Positions 15,760-23,473 of a stretch of DNA of 30,812 nt are shown piece by piece (position 1 is the stretch's first letter; every line of letters begins with the position of its first letter). The stretch covers positions 1 to 30,812 of the forward strand of contig CAMEXG010000005.1 in assembly GCA_945947045.1 (NCBI GenBank), given 5' to 3'. The DNA is from an uncultured Spirochaetales bacterium (lineage in GTDB: Bacteria > Spirochaetota > Spirochaetia > Sphaerochaetales > Sphaerochaetaceae). The position numbers and the translations under genes were made by a program. The notes under the pieces were generated by a model. It ran no database searches. It saw only the letters and a program-made list of their open reading frames with translations, and was not told the DNA's origin.

Positions 15760-17013
15760 TTAATTCTCCAACTCTTTCAATAGATCAAAGAATGTAGGGA
15801 AGGTGACGGAAGCGGCGCTTACGTCATCTATCTCTGTTTCTTCTTCCGTCTTTGTACCAAGAATAGAGAGAGCCATGATGACTCTATGGTCTCCGTAACC
15901 CTTGGCCCATCCTCCCTTTACTCTTCCTTTTCCATGGATTATCAAGGAGTCTCTACTCTCTTCCGCCTCAACGCCCAGGGCATTTAGATTCTCTCTCATT
16001 ACGCTGATTCTATCTGTCTCCTTGATTCTTGCCTGCTCTACGTTGCCAAGTATTGTATCGCCATAGGCGAAGGCTGCAGCTACCGATAGGGCTGGGAGCG
16101 TGTCTGGAATGGCGTTGAGGTCAAAAACTCCGCCTTCCAGCCTTTCAGGTCCTTTTACAGTGACAGACATACCGTTCCACTCCACTTTACATCCCATTTT
16201 TTCAAGGATACAGAGTATTTCTTTATCCCCTTGGGTTGAGTTTTTATCCAACCCTTCCACTGTCACTTCAGAGCCATGGATTGCTGCGGCTACAAAGAAA
16301 AATGACGCGGAGGAGAAGTCCCCCTCTATATATGTGTCAAGGCTCTTGTAACTCTGTCCTCCCTTGATCCATGCTTCTTCTAAGTCGTCGCTGATTTTGT
16401 ACTCTATTCCTTCTTCATCCAGCCACTTCAGCGTCATCTTTACATAGGGCTTCTCAAATAGGACCGAACACTTTATGTGGCTGTCGCCTATTGCAAGGGG
16501 TGCGCCTAACAAGAGTCCTGAAAGATACTGGCTGGTTTTACACTCGATAGTGCACTCTCCTCCATCCAAGGGTCCACGTATGGATGCAGGAGGAAAGCCC
16601 TCTGTGCTTTCTGTCTCGGCTCCAAGACTCTCCAAAGCGTCCAACAATGGCTTGAGAGGTCTCTTTCGAAGCATTTCGTCTCCATCGATATTCACTTTTA
16701 TCCCAAGAGAAGAAAGCATAGGAAGAGATAAATACTCTGTAGTGCCGCTGTTTCCTGCATCTATATTCAGTTCATCCATATCTAAAAAGGCGGAGGTGGC
16801 GTCCAGTGTGATGTTACAGTCGTCGTCGATAATTACATCAGCGCCCATAGCTTTGACTGCATTAATACAGGATTCTGTATCGTCAGAAATAAGAGGATGC
16901 TTGATGTATGAAACACCACGGGAGAAAGCAGAGATGAGAAGGGCTCTGATAGTCTGGCTTTTAGATGATGGAATTGTTATTTTTCCACTTAGTTTTACAG
17001 AAGGTACTTTCAT
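15760..17013 (-). CDS. aroA: 3-phosphoshikimate 1-carboxyvinyltransferase (EPSP synthase)
   Basis: This 417-residue shikimate-pathway enzyme joins shikimate-3-phosphate and PEP to EPSP. Visible sites are the N-terminal SSKSQTIRALL, RKRPLKPLLDAL, KTSQYLSGLLL (Ser-Gln for the shikimate phosphate), DLNAIPDTLPAL (catalytic Asp), RIKETDRI and GYGDHRVIMAL. The usual GNAGTxxR segment reads GNSGTTEYL here, so the Arg equivalent to E. coli Arg100 is Tyr. The Lys near the C-terminus (E. coli Lys411) is also absent, as in class II enzymes. The frame is open from 17061, but ATG 17013 gives a standard N-terminus (MKVPSVKLSGKITIPSSK). It lies exactly 6 bp after a perfect TATAAT, so the mRNA is probably leaderless. 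It is the first gene of the six-gene operon. Confidence 0.9.
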   Translation of the reverse strand: MKVPSVKLSGKITIPSSKSQTIRALLISAFSRGVSYIKHPLISDDTESCINAVKAMGADVIIDDDCNITLDATSAFLDMDELNIDAGNSGTTEYLSLPMLSSLGIKVNIDGDEMLRKRPLKPLLDALESLGAETESTEGFPPASIRGPLDGGECTIECKTSQYLSGLLLGAPLAIGDSHIKCSVLFEKPYVKMTLKWLDEEGIEYKISDDLEEAWIKGGQSYKSLDTYIEGDFSSASFFFVAAAIHGSEVTVEGLDKNSTQGDKEILCILEKMGCKVEWNGMSVTVKGPERLEGGVFDLNAIPDTLPALSVAAAFAYGDTILGNVEQARIKETDRISVMRENLNALGVEAEESRDSLIIHGKGRVKGGWAKGYGDHRVIMALSILGTKTEEETEIDDVSAASVTFPTFFDLLKELEN

Positions 17014-17019
17014 GCCTTC

Positions 17020-17025
17020 ATTATA
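17020..17025 (-). promoter_or_regulatory. -10 element of the aroA operon, leaderless arrangement
   Basis: On the minus strand a perfect TATAAT is followed by GAAGGC and then the aroA ATG. The predicted +1 is the A of ATG. The -35 region (TTTATT, 17-bp spacing) is poor. An AAGG is present but only 1 nt from the ATG, too close to be a ribosome site. Confidence 0.55.
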
Positions 17026-17099
17026 TGTGAAAAGAAAAGATAAATAAATCGAAAGAGCCAAAAAGAGGAAAAATCATACGGTTTTTTATTCAATAAGAT

Positions 17100-17111
17100 G
17101 CATATTTATGC
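17100..17111. promoter_or_regulatory. Palindrome upstream of the opp promoter
   Basis: GCATA-TT-TATGC (5-bp arms) lies about 8 bp upstream of the candidate -35 of oppB, in the gap between divergent aroA and opp. It may be an operator for a peptide- or amino-acid-responsive regulator. That is a guess from position only. Confidence 0.3.
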
Positions 17112-17118
17112 GTGGTTC

Positions 17119-17148
17119 TTGAAATAAACATGTAGAATATGGTAAAGT
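17119..17148 (+). promoter_or_regulatory. Candidate promoter of oppBCDF
   Basis: TTGAAA (17119-17124), an 18-bp spacer, TAAAGT (17143-17148). An alternative -10, TAGAAT, lies at 17133-17138. Either gives a leader of about 35-45 nt before ATG 17190. Confidence 0.4.
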
Positions 17149-17189
17149 TCGCCCCATATTACCTACGGGTCAAACAGGCAGGCGAAAGG

Positions 17190-18119
17190 ATGAATCCAAA
17201 AACACTTAGTTATATTATTAAAAGAATTCTGCTTGCTGTTCTGACGGTATGGATTGTTTTGACTATTACTTTCTTTGTAATGCACTTTGTTCCTGGTGGT
17301 CCATTTGCCAGTGAAAAAGCCATTACTCCTGCAGCTCAGGCTGCACTTGAAGCAAAGTATGGTCTTGATAAGCCTCTTATGGAACAGTATTGGACATATT
17401 TGGTGGATGCATTCACTAAATTTGATTTCGGACCATCTCTCAAGCAAAGAGGAAGAATGGTCATCGATGTTATAAAGGATGGCCTCAAGACATCTGTAAA
17501 ACTGGGTGTCATAGCAGCAATATGGGCGACAATTGTCGGTGTCGTATTGGGTGCTTTGGCGGCACTTAGAAGAAACACAATAATAGACAGGATTGTTATG
17601 GTCATATCCACGGCCTTTGTCTCCATGCCGTCGTTTATCATGGGGTCTTTGCTGCTGTTGTTATTCTCAGTAAAGCTGGGACTTGTCCCTGCCAACGGTG
17701 AGACAGCCAAGGGCTTGATCCTTCCTGTAATCACTTTGGGTCTCTCCCCTATGGCCAATATAATAAGACTTACAAGGTCCAGCATGCTTGATGTTCTTGG
17801 TCAGGATTACATCAGGACAGCCAGAGCCAAGGGTGTTGCACCTGCAAAGATCATCTTCGGCCATGCACTTAAGAATGCATTGATACCTGTCATTACATAT
17901 GTGGGTCCTATGCTTGCGTATATTGTTACAGGAAGTCTTGTAGTAGAGCAGATCTTTGCTGTTCCTGGAATCGGAAGAGCCTTTGTACAATCAATCATCA
18001 ACAGAGATTATTCCATGATTATGGGTACTACAATTGTATTGGCTTCCCTTATCGTAATAATGAACCTTATTTCCGACATCCTCTATAAGATCGTGGATCC
18101 GAGAATTGATTTCAGCTGA
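17190..18119 (+). CDS. oppB: Oligopeptide ABC transporter permease OppB
   Basis: This 309-residue inner-membrane permease of the DppB/OppB type has six expected membrane helices. The N-terminus YIIKRILLAVLTVWIVLTIT is the classic first helix, followed by a MHFVPGGPF loop. The coupling (EAA) loop reads TRSSMLDVLGQDYIRTARAKG, and the protein ends NLISDILYKIVDPRIDF, as in the family. The frame is open from ATG 17139, but that start would add 17 residues, lies at the candidate -10, and has no ribosome site. ATG 17190 gives normal length and a canonical start, with AGGCGAAAGG just upstream. It is first in the opp operon, 11 bp before oppC. Confidence 0.92.
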   Translation: MNPKTLSYIIKRILLAVLTVWIVLTITFFVMHFVPGGPFASEKAITPAAQAALEAKYGLDKPLMEQYWTYLVDAFTKFDFGPSLKQRGRMVIDVIKDGLKTSVKLGVIAAIWATIVGVVLGALAALRRNTIIDRIVMVISTAFVSMPSFIMGSLLLLLFSVKLGLVPANGETAKGLILPVITLGLSPMANIIRLTRSSMLDVLGQDYIRTARAKGVAPAKIIFGHALKNALIPVITYVGPMLAYIVTGSLVVEQIFAVPGIGRAFVQSIINRDYSMIMGTTIVLASLIVIMNLISDILYKIVDPRIDFS

Positions 18120-18130
18120 GGAGGATAGAG

Positions 18131-19195
18131 ATGCTAAATAGAAACAAACCATTCAGCATTCAGCAGGATCTCGGTGACTTCAGACCTGCTACTGATAAAG
18201 AAAAAGAGTACCTGGTACAGATGAGACCATCTTCAACCTTCTTCAAAGACGGTTTAAAGCGTTTCAAGAAGAATAAGGTCGCAATGGTATCTTTCTTCAT
18301 TATTGTAATAATCACATTGGGCTGTATCGTAATCCCATTCTTCTGGCCATACGCCTACGATGCCCAGCTTGGCGTAACACCGGGAAAGCCAGTTGATCCT
18401 TCTTTCAAGAATCTTAAGCCATTTGAATATGGTAAGACTGAATTGAAACGAATAGCGGCGGGAGAAAAGGTGTTCCCCCATGTGTTTGGAACAGACGGCG
18501 CGGGGCGTGATTACTTTATTCGTATCGTATATGGAACAAGAATCAGTCTTGCAGTCGGATTCTTTGCATCCATCATTGTTCTTTTAATTGGTCTTACAGT
18601 CGGAAGTATCTCAGGTTACTTCGGTGGAAAAGTAGACCTTGTGATAATGAGAATTGTAGATATAATCTACTCTCTCCCAGATATGCTCATGGTCATTTTG
18701 CTTGCCTCTGTAATCAGAGAGCCGCTTTCTAGTGTCATGGAAGGTACAGTGTTCGAGAAGATTGGCAGCAACATTATTTCTCTCTTCATCGTGTTTGGTC
18801 TTTTGTACTGGGTATCCATGTCACGTCAGATAAGAGGACAGATACTCTCTCTGAGAGAGCAGGAGTATGTTCTTGCTTCCCGCACGGCAGGAGCCAAGGG
18901 CAAATGGGTGATCACAAAGCACCTTCTTCCCAACTGTATTTCCGTTATAATCATTTCTACAGCTCTCCAGATTCCATCTGCAATCTTTACAGAAAGCTAT
19001 CTTTCATTCCTTGGCCTTGGTGTCAACGCTCCAATGCCGAGCCTCGGTTCCCTGGCTTCCGACGCCCTCAATGGAATGTACAGCTATCCGTCGAGACTTA
19101 TTATCCCGGCGATAATGATTTCGCTCATCGTCCTCTCCCTTAACCTTTTCGGTGACGGACTGAGAGACGCATTTGACCCGAAGCTCAACGGTTAA
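18131..19195 (+). CDS. oppC: Oligopeptide ABC transporter permease OppC
   Basis: This 354-residue permease partner of OppB is longer than the usual 300 or so. The extra length is in an N-terminal cytoplasmic tail of about 50 residues and in the first outside loop, about residues 75-120. Typical signs are the OppC N-terminal RPSSTFFKDGLKRFKKNKVA, HVFGTDGAGRDYFIRIVYG, and the EAA loop REQEYVLASRTAGAKG. ESYLSFLGLGVNAPMPSLG and the final NLFGDGLRDAFDPKL follow. GAGGATAG precedes the ATG. It sits between oppB and oppD, 10 bp before the chosen oppD ATG. Confidence 0.94.
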   Translation: MLNRNKPFSIQQDLGDFRPATDKEKEYLVQMRPSSTFFKDGLKRFKKNKVAMVSFFIIVIITLGCIVIPFFWPYAYDAQLGVTPGKPVDPSFKNLKPFEYGKTELKRIAAGEKVFPHVFGTDGAGRDYFIRIVYGTRISLAVGFFASIIVLLIGLTVGSISGYFGGKVDLVIMRIVDIIYSLPDMLMVILLASVIREPLSSVMEGTVFEKIGSNIISLFIVFGLLYWVSMSRQIRGQILSLREQEYVLASRTAGAKGKWVITKHLLPNCISVIIISTALQIPSAIFTESYLSFLGLGVNAPMPSLGSLASDALNGMYSYPSRLIIPAIMISLIVLSLNLFGDGLRDAFDPKLNG

Positions 19196-19205
19196 GGAGG
19201 AAGAT

Positions 19206-20222
19206 ATGGCATTATTGGAAGTTAGAAATCTTCAGACAAGCTTCTTTACCGATGCAGGAGAAGTCAAAGCTGTAAACGGAGTATCATTTAACCTTGACCA
19301 TGGAAAGGTCTTGGGTATCGTAGGAGAGTCTGGTTCCGGTAAATCTGTAACTGCGTACTCAGTCATGCAGATCCTTGCATCTACCGGAAAGATCAAGGAA
19401 GGCTCGTCAATAAAATTCGATGGCCAGGAATTGGTCGGTGCAGGAGAAGGCGTAATGAAGCATATCAGAGGCGGAAAAGTCTCCATTATCTTCCAGGACC
19501 CTATGACTTCTCTTAACCCTACTTATTCCATCGGACATCAGCTTGTGGAGGCTATTATGCTCCACACAGACAGAAACAAGAAGGAAGCTTGGGACAGGGC
19601 TGTGGAGATGTTGAAGCTTGTCAACGTCAACGAGCCTGAGAAGAGAATGAAGCAGTATCCTTATGAGTTCTCAGGTGGTATGAGACAGAGAGTCATGATC
19701 GCCATGGCTCTTGCCTGCGAGCCGGATATTCTTATTGCCGACGAGCCTACAACTGCCCTCGACGTTACAATCCAGGCCCAGATATTGGATTTGATGAAGG
19801 ATTTGCAGAAGAAGCTTGGAATGGCAATCATCCTTATCACCCATGACCTGGGAGTAGTGGCACAGATGTGCGATGAAGTAATCGTCATGTATGCAGGCTC
19901 CATCTGCGAGCAGGGTACTGCAGACGAAATCTTCTATAACCCCAGACATGAGTATACAAAAGGTCTTTTGAGGTCTATTCCTACCCAGGATACGGCAGGT
20001 AAGAGACTTCAGCCTATTTCCGGTACACCGATAGACCTTTTGAATATGCCAAAGGGCTGTCCGTTCGCTCCTCGCTGTGACAAGGCTTTGAAGATTTGTC
20101 TCTCCGAGAGACCGGAAAGAATGAGAATTAACGATGACCATATTTCTGGTTGTTGGATTAATGTGAAAGACTGTATCGAAGATGGAACTGCAAAAGTTCT
20201 AGGAAAGGAGACCCAAGTATGA
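19206..20222 (+). CDS. oppD: Oligopeptide ABC transporter ATPase OppD
   Basis: This 338-residue ATP-binding subunit has Walker A GESGSGKS (residues 40-47), Q-loop FQDPMTSLNP, signature FSGGMRQRV, Walker B ILIADEPTTALD and switch His in LITHDLGVV. The C-terminal oligopeptide-transporter extension has GCPFAPRCDKALKICLSERP, Cys-rich as in OppD/DppD. The frame is open from 19173 within oppC, but ATG 19206 follows AAGGAGGA at ideal spacing and starts the standard MALLEVRNLQTSF. It overlaps oppF by 4 bp (ATGA). Confidence 0.95.
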   Translation: MALLEVRNLQTSFFTDAGEVKAVNGVSFNLDHGKVLGIVGESGSGKSVTAYSVMQILASTGKIKEGSSIKFDGQELVGAGEGVMKHIRGGKVSIIFQDPMTSLNPTYSIGHQLVEAIMLHTDRNKKEAWDRAVEMLKLVNVNEPEKRMKQYPYEFSGGMRQRVMIAMALACEPDILIADEPTTALDVTIQAQILDLMKDLQKKLGMAIILITHDLGVVAQMCDEVIVMYAGSICEQGTADEIFYNPRHEYTKGLLRSIPTQDTAGKRLQPISGTPIDLLNMPKGCPFAPRCDKALKICLSERPERMRINDDHISGCWINVKDCIEDGTAKVLGKETQV

Positions 20223-21196
20223 GCGAAGAAAAGACACTTGTGGAAGTAAAACACCTTAAGCAGTATTTCGACATAAACATGGGTATGTTTAAGACAAAGC
20301 CTTTGAAGGCTGTAGACGACATATCTTTCACAATCAAAAAAGGCGAGACACTGGGTCTTGTGGGAGAGTCTGGATGTGGTAAGACTACTGCAGGTAGATC
20401 GATACTTCATCTCTATAAACCTACAGCAGGTGAAGTCATTTTTAATGGCAAGAAAGTGGACAAGACCACCATGCAGGAATATAGGACCAAGGCCACCATG
20501 GTATTCCAGGATCCCTATTCATCTCTCAACCCACGTATGACTGTTGCAGATATCATCGCCGAACCCTTGGACATCCACAAAATGTACAACAGCAAGAAAG
20601 AGAGGCAGGAAAGGGTTCTTGAACTTATGAACTACGTCGGTCTCAACAGTGAGCATGCCGCACGTTACGCTCATGAGTTCAGCGGCGGACAGAGACAGAG
20701 AATAGGAATTGCAAGAGCACTGGCTGTAAACCCTGAGTTTATCGTCTGTGACGAGCCTGTCTCCGCCCTCGACGTATCTATTCAGGCTCAGGTAATAAAC
20801 ATGTTCGACGAACTACAGGATAAATTTGGTCTTACATATTTATTTATCGCCCACGACCTTTTGGTTGTAAGACATATCTCCGACAGAATCGCTGTCATGT
20901 ATCTTGGAAAGATGGTTGAATTGGCTCCTGCCGATGAAATCTATAACCATCCTCTCCACCCATACTCTCAGTCGCTATTGTCAGCTGTTCCGGAGCCGGA
21001 TCCCAAGAAGGCAAGGGCAAATCAGAGAATAGTCCTCACTGGAGATATTCCTTCTCCTCTCAATGCTCCTACCGGCTGTCCGTTCCGCACCCGCTGCCGC
21101 TTCGCTACAGATAAGTGCGGTGAAAGCATGCCTGAGTTTAAGGAAGTCTCGAAAGGTCACTTTGTGGCTTGCCATAGATTAGAAGAGATCAACTGA
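20219..21196 (+). CDS. oppF: Oligopeptide ABC transporter ATPase OppF
   Basis: This 325-residue second ATPase is paired with OppD. Walker A is GESGCGKTT, Q-loop FQDPYSSLNPRMTV, signature FSGGQRQRIGIARAL, Walker B FIVCDEPVSALD and switch His in IAHDLLVVRHI. YLGKMVELAPADEIYNHPLH is the standard OppF post-switch segment. The C-terminal GCPFRTRCRFATDKC resembles the Cys-containing extension of the family. Translation is coupled to oppD through ATGA, with AAAGGAG upstream. It is the last gene before a clear terminator, so the binding protein is made from a separate transcript. Confidence 0.95.
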   Translation: MSEEKTLVEVKHLKQYFDINMGMFKTKPLKAVDDISFTIKKGETLGLVGESGCGKTTAGRSILHLYKPTAGEVIFNGKKVDKTTMQEYRTKATMVFQDPYSSLNPRMTVADIIAEPLDIHKMYNSKKERQERVLELMNYVGLNSEHAARYAHEFSGGQRQRIGIARALAVNPEFIVCDEPVSALDVSIQAQVINMFDELQDKFGLTYLFIAHDLLVVRHISDRIAVMYLGKMVELAPADEIYNHPLHPYSQSLLSAVPEPDPKKARANQRIVLTGDIPSPLNAPTGCPFRTRCRFATDKCGESMPEFKEVSKGHFVACHRLEEIN

Positions 21197-21218
21197 TTTC
21201 TATTTTTATTGCTGACAG

Positions 21219-21249
21219 TCCCATAGTGTTTTTTGCTATGGGATTCTTT
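21219..21249 (+). terminator. Terminator after oppF
   Basis: A perfect 8-bp stem TCCCATAG/CTATGGGA with a 9-nt T-rich loop is followed by TTCTTT. It separates the oppBCDF transcript from oppA. Confidence 0.75.
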
Positions 21250-21374
21250 GCCATTCAGAATTTTCAATTTAGTGATACTTTGCATTGTTTAAATTTATTC
21301 AGCTAATTGCTCATATTGAAATAAGAAAGGAATGATTTGTTATTGTAATAACAGCATGCAATGAATTTTTGATG

Positions 21375-21380
21375 TATAAT
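21375..21380 (+). promoter_or_regulatory. -10 element of oppA
   Basis: A perfect TATAAT lies about 95 bp upstream of oppA, with a weak -35 (CAGCAT at 17 bp). A hairpin CGAAAAA/TTTTTCG (21385-21403) overlaps the expected 5' end of the transcript and may protect it. The rest of 21250-21475 is A+T-rich with no reading frame that I can support. Confidence 0.45.
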
Positions 21381-21475
21381 TATGCGAAAAAGTGTATTTT
21401 TCGTATCTAGATATTGAATGTTTCAAAGACATACTGTATTTTTGTTAGCATCACTCTTTTATAAGGAGAAAAATT

Positions 21476-23263
21476 ATGAAGAAGACAATCGCAATCCTTC
21501 TTGCTCTTACAGTTCTTGCTTCAGCTTTTGCCCAGGGTTCTTCCGAATCTACAAAAGCACCTGAAACAACAGTAGCAAATGGACCGTCATCTATTTCCGT
21601 ATGTATTGCTTCCGAGCCAGATACAATCGACCCGGCTCTTAACAGTGCAGTTGATGGCGCTACACTCACAGCACACCTCTTCTCTGGTCTCTCAAAGTGG
21701 GCTCAGGATGCATCCGGTAACCTCGTAATCGTTCCAGATGTAGCTACAGCTCTCACAGAAGGTGTGGAGAACGCAGACGGCACCATCACATACACATACA
21801 CAATCCGTGATATGAAGTGGTCTGACGGTCAGCCTGTTACAGCCGGCGACTTCGAGTTCGCATGGAAGAGAGCAGCTAGCACAGATCTTGGCGCTGACTA
21901 TGGCTACATGTTCGACGTTATAAAGGGATATCCAGATGATTTGGCTGTAGAGGCAACAGATGACAAGACATTGGTCGTTACATTGAACAACTACGTTGCT
22001 TATTGGAACGAACTTCTTGCTTTCCCAGCATACTACCCAGTAAGAGAAGATGTTGTTTCCAACGAATCTTGGGCAACAGATCCTTCAACATACGTTTCCA
22101 ACGGTATGTATAAGCTCACAGCTTGGGAACACAACTCTGTAATCACACTTACAAAGAACGAAGATCACCCAGATGCAGACCAGGTGACAATGGACGAAAT
22201 CAAGTTCTACCTCTCCGATGATGCCAACAACATGCTTTCTAACTTCAAGAATGGTGACTGGCTCCTCATCGACGATGTTCCTACTGAAGAAATCCCTACT
22301 CTTAAGGTTCAGTACCCAACTGAATTCGTAGTTGCTGGACAGATTGGTACATACTATGTCTGCTGGAACATAAACGAGAACCTCCTCCCATCTGACTCAA
22401 ATCTCACAGGAGAGGCTGCTGAAAAAGCTAAGGCTGAAATCAGAAAGGCTCTTGCACTTGTCCTTGATAGAAACTATATCTGTGAAGAAATTGGACAGGC
22501 TGGACAGGTTCCTGCTTCTTCTTTCGTCGCTATGGGTATGACAAATGCTGACGGATCACAGTTCTATCAGACAGCTGGCGGCACAGATAAGGATTACTAT
22601 GGTTACTACGATGTAAGTGCCGATGCTTTCGAAGCTAACTTCGCTTCTGCTGTAGAGACACTTAAGAAGTACTACAAGTATGACGAGAAGACAGGTACAT
22701 TCACAAACGTCCCATCACTCACATACCTGTATAACACAAGTGAAGGCCACAAGAAGATTGGTGAATACATCCAGAGTGCATTCGCTGCTGTCGGTATCAA
22801 CATTAACCTTGTCAACCAGGAATGGAACACCTTCCTCAACACAAGAAAGAGTGGAGATTATTCTGTTGCTAGAAACGGCTGGCTTGCTGACTACAACGAT
22901 CCTATCTCCTTCCTCGATATGTGGATTACAGTTTCCGGTAACAACGATGTCCAGTATGGTAAGGGCGCACACAAGGATCTCAAGCTCTATTCAATCGACC
23001 TCACAGATCTCGGATACGATGTCAAGGTTGAAAACGGAACATGGGCTGAGACATATGATGTGATCATCTCCATCAGCAAGAAGTGTACAGATACTGCTGT
23101 CAGATCTGAACTTATGCACAGAGCTGAAGACCTCTTGATGAGCACAGGCTGTATCGTTCCTCTCTACTTCTATACAGACATCTACATGCTCTCTGATAAG
23201 GTTGAAGGTTTCTTCTCCAACCCACTCGGATACAAGTACTTCATGTATACAACAATCAAATAA
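21476..23263 (+). CDS. oppA: Oligopeptide-binding protein OppA
   Basis: This 595-residue family 5 solute-binding protein has a clean signal peptide (MKKTIAILLALTVLASAFAQ) cleaved near FAQ-G. There is no lipobox Cys, so it would be soluble in the periplasm. Family marks include SEPDTIDPALNSAVDGAT, TYTIRDMKWSDGQPVTAGDFEFAWKR (written here as two adjoining blocks), AVEATDDKTLVVTL and NEDHPDA. IRKALALVLDRN and ARNGWLADYNDPISFLDMW follow, as in OppA/MppA. It binds peptides and delivers them to OppBCDF. AAGGAG lies 8 bases before the ATG. Codon use is strongly biased and the gene has its own promoter and terminator, consistent with the excess of binding protein over membrane complex. Confidence 0.95.
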   Translation: MKKTIAILLALTVLASAFAQGSSESTKAPETTVANGPSSISVCIASEPDTIDPALNSAVDGATLTAHLFSGLSKWAQDASGNLVIVPDVATALTEGVENADGTITYTYTIRDMKWSDGQPVTAGDFEFAWKRAASTDLGADYGYMFDVIKGYPDDLAVEATDDKTLVVTLNNYVAYWNELLAFPAYYPVREDVVSNESWATDPSTYVSNGMYKLTAWEHNSVITLTKNEDHPDADQVTMDEIKFYLSDDANNMLSNFKNGDWLLIDDVPTEEIPTLKVQYPTEFVVAGQIGTYYVCWNINENLLPSDSNLTGEAAEKAKAEIRKALALVLDRNYICEEIGQAGQVPASSFVAMGMTNADGSQFYQTAGGTDKDYYGYYDVSADAFEANFASAVETLKKYYKYDEKTGTFTNVPSLTYLYNTSEGHKKIGEYIQSAFAAVGININLVNQEWNTFLNTRKSGDYSVARNGWLADYNDPISFLDMWITVSGNNDVQYGKGAHKDLKLYSIDLTDLGYDVKVENGTWAETYDVIISISKKCTDTAVRSELMHRAEDLLMSTGCIVPLYFYTDIYMLSDKVEGFFSNPLGYKYFMYTTIK

Positions 23264-23282
23264 GATATAATTCTTATGAGAT

Positions 23283-23312
23283 AAGGCCTTCCATTTCGGG
23301 AGGCCTTTATTT
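23283..23312 (+). terminator. Terminator after oppA
   Basis: A 10-bp stem AAGGCCTTCC/GGGAGGCCTT (one U-G pair), 5-nt loop, followed by TATTTAT. The remaining gap to 23473 is A+T-rich and shows no gene that I can support. Confidence 0.8.
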
Positions 23313-23473
23313 ATAACAGTGATTTATAAAGCATTTTGTCTGATAAATAATATTCTTTTCTTATTTAGAGAGATTCTTGACGAGAGCAAAAATAACTTTT
23401 CAATTTTTTGGTACAGAAATGATACACAAAAAAAGAATAATGAATATCACTCATTAACAGAAAAAATTGACAG

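Noticed and set aside
17014..17061. Upstream extension of aroA
   Set aside because: The added residues do not belong to EPSP synthase, and the TATAAT lies inside the extension.
19173..19205. Earlier start for oppD inside oppC
   Set aside because: ATG 19206 has an ideal AAGGAGGA and gives the normal OppD start.
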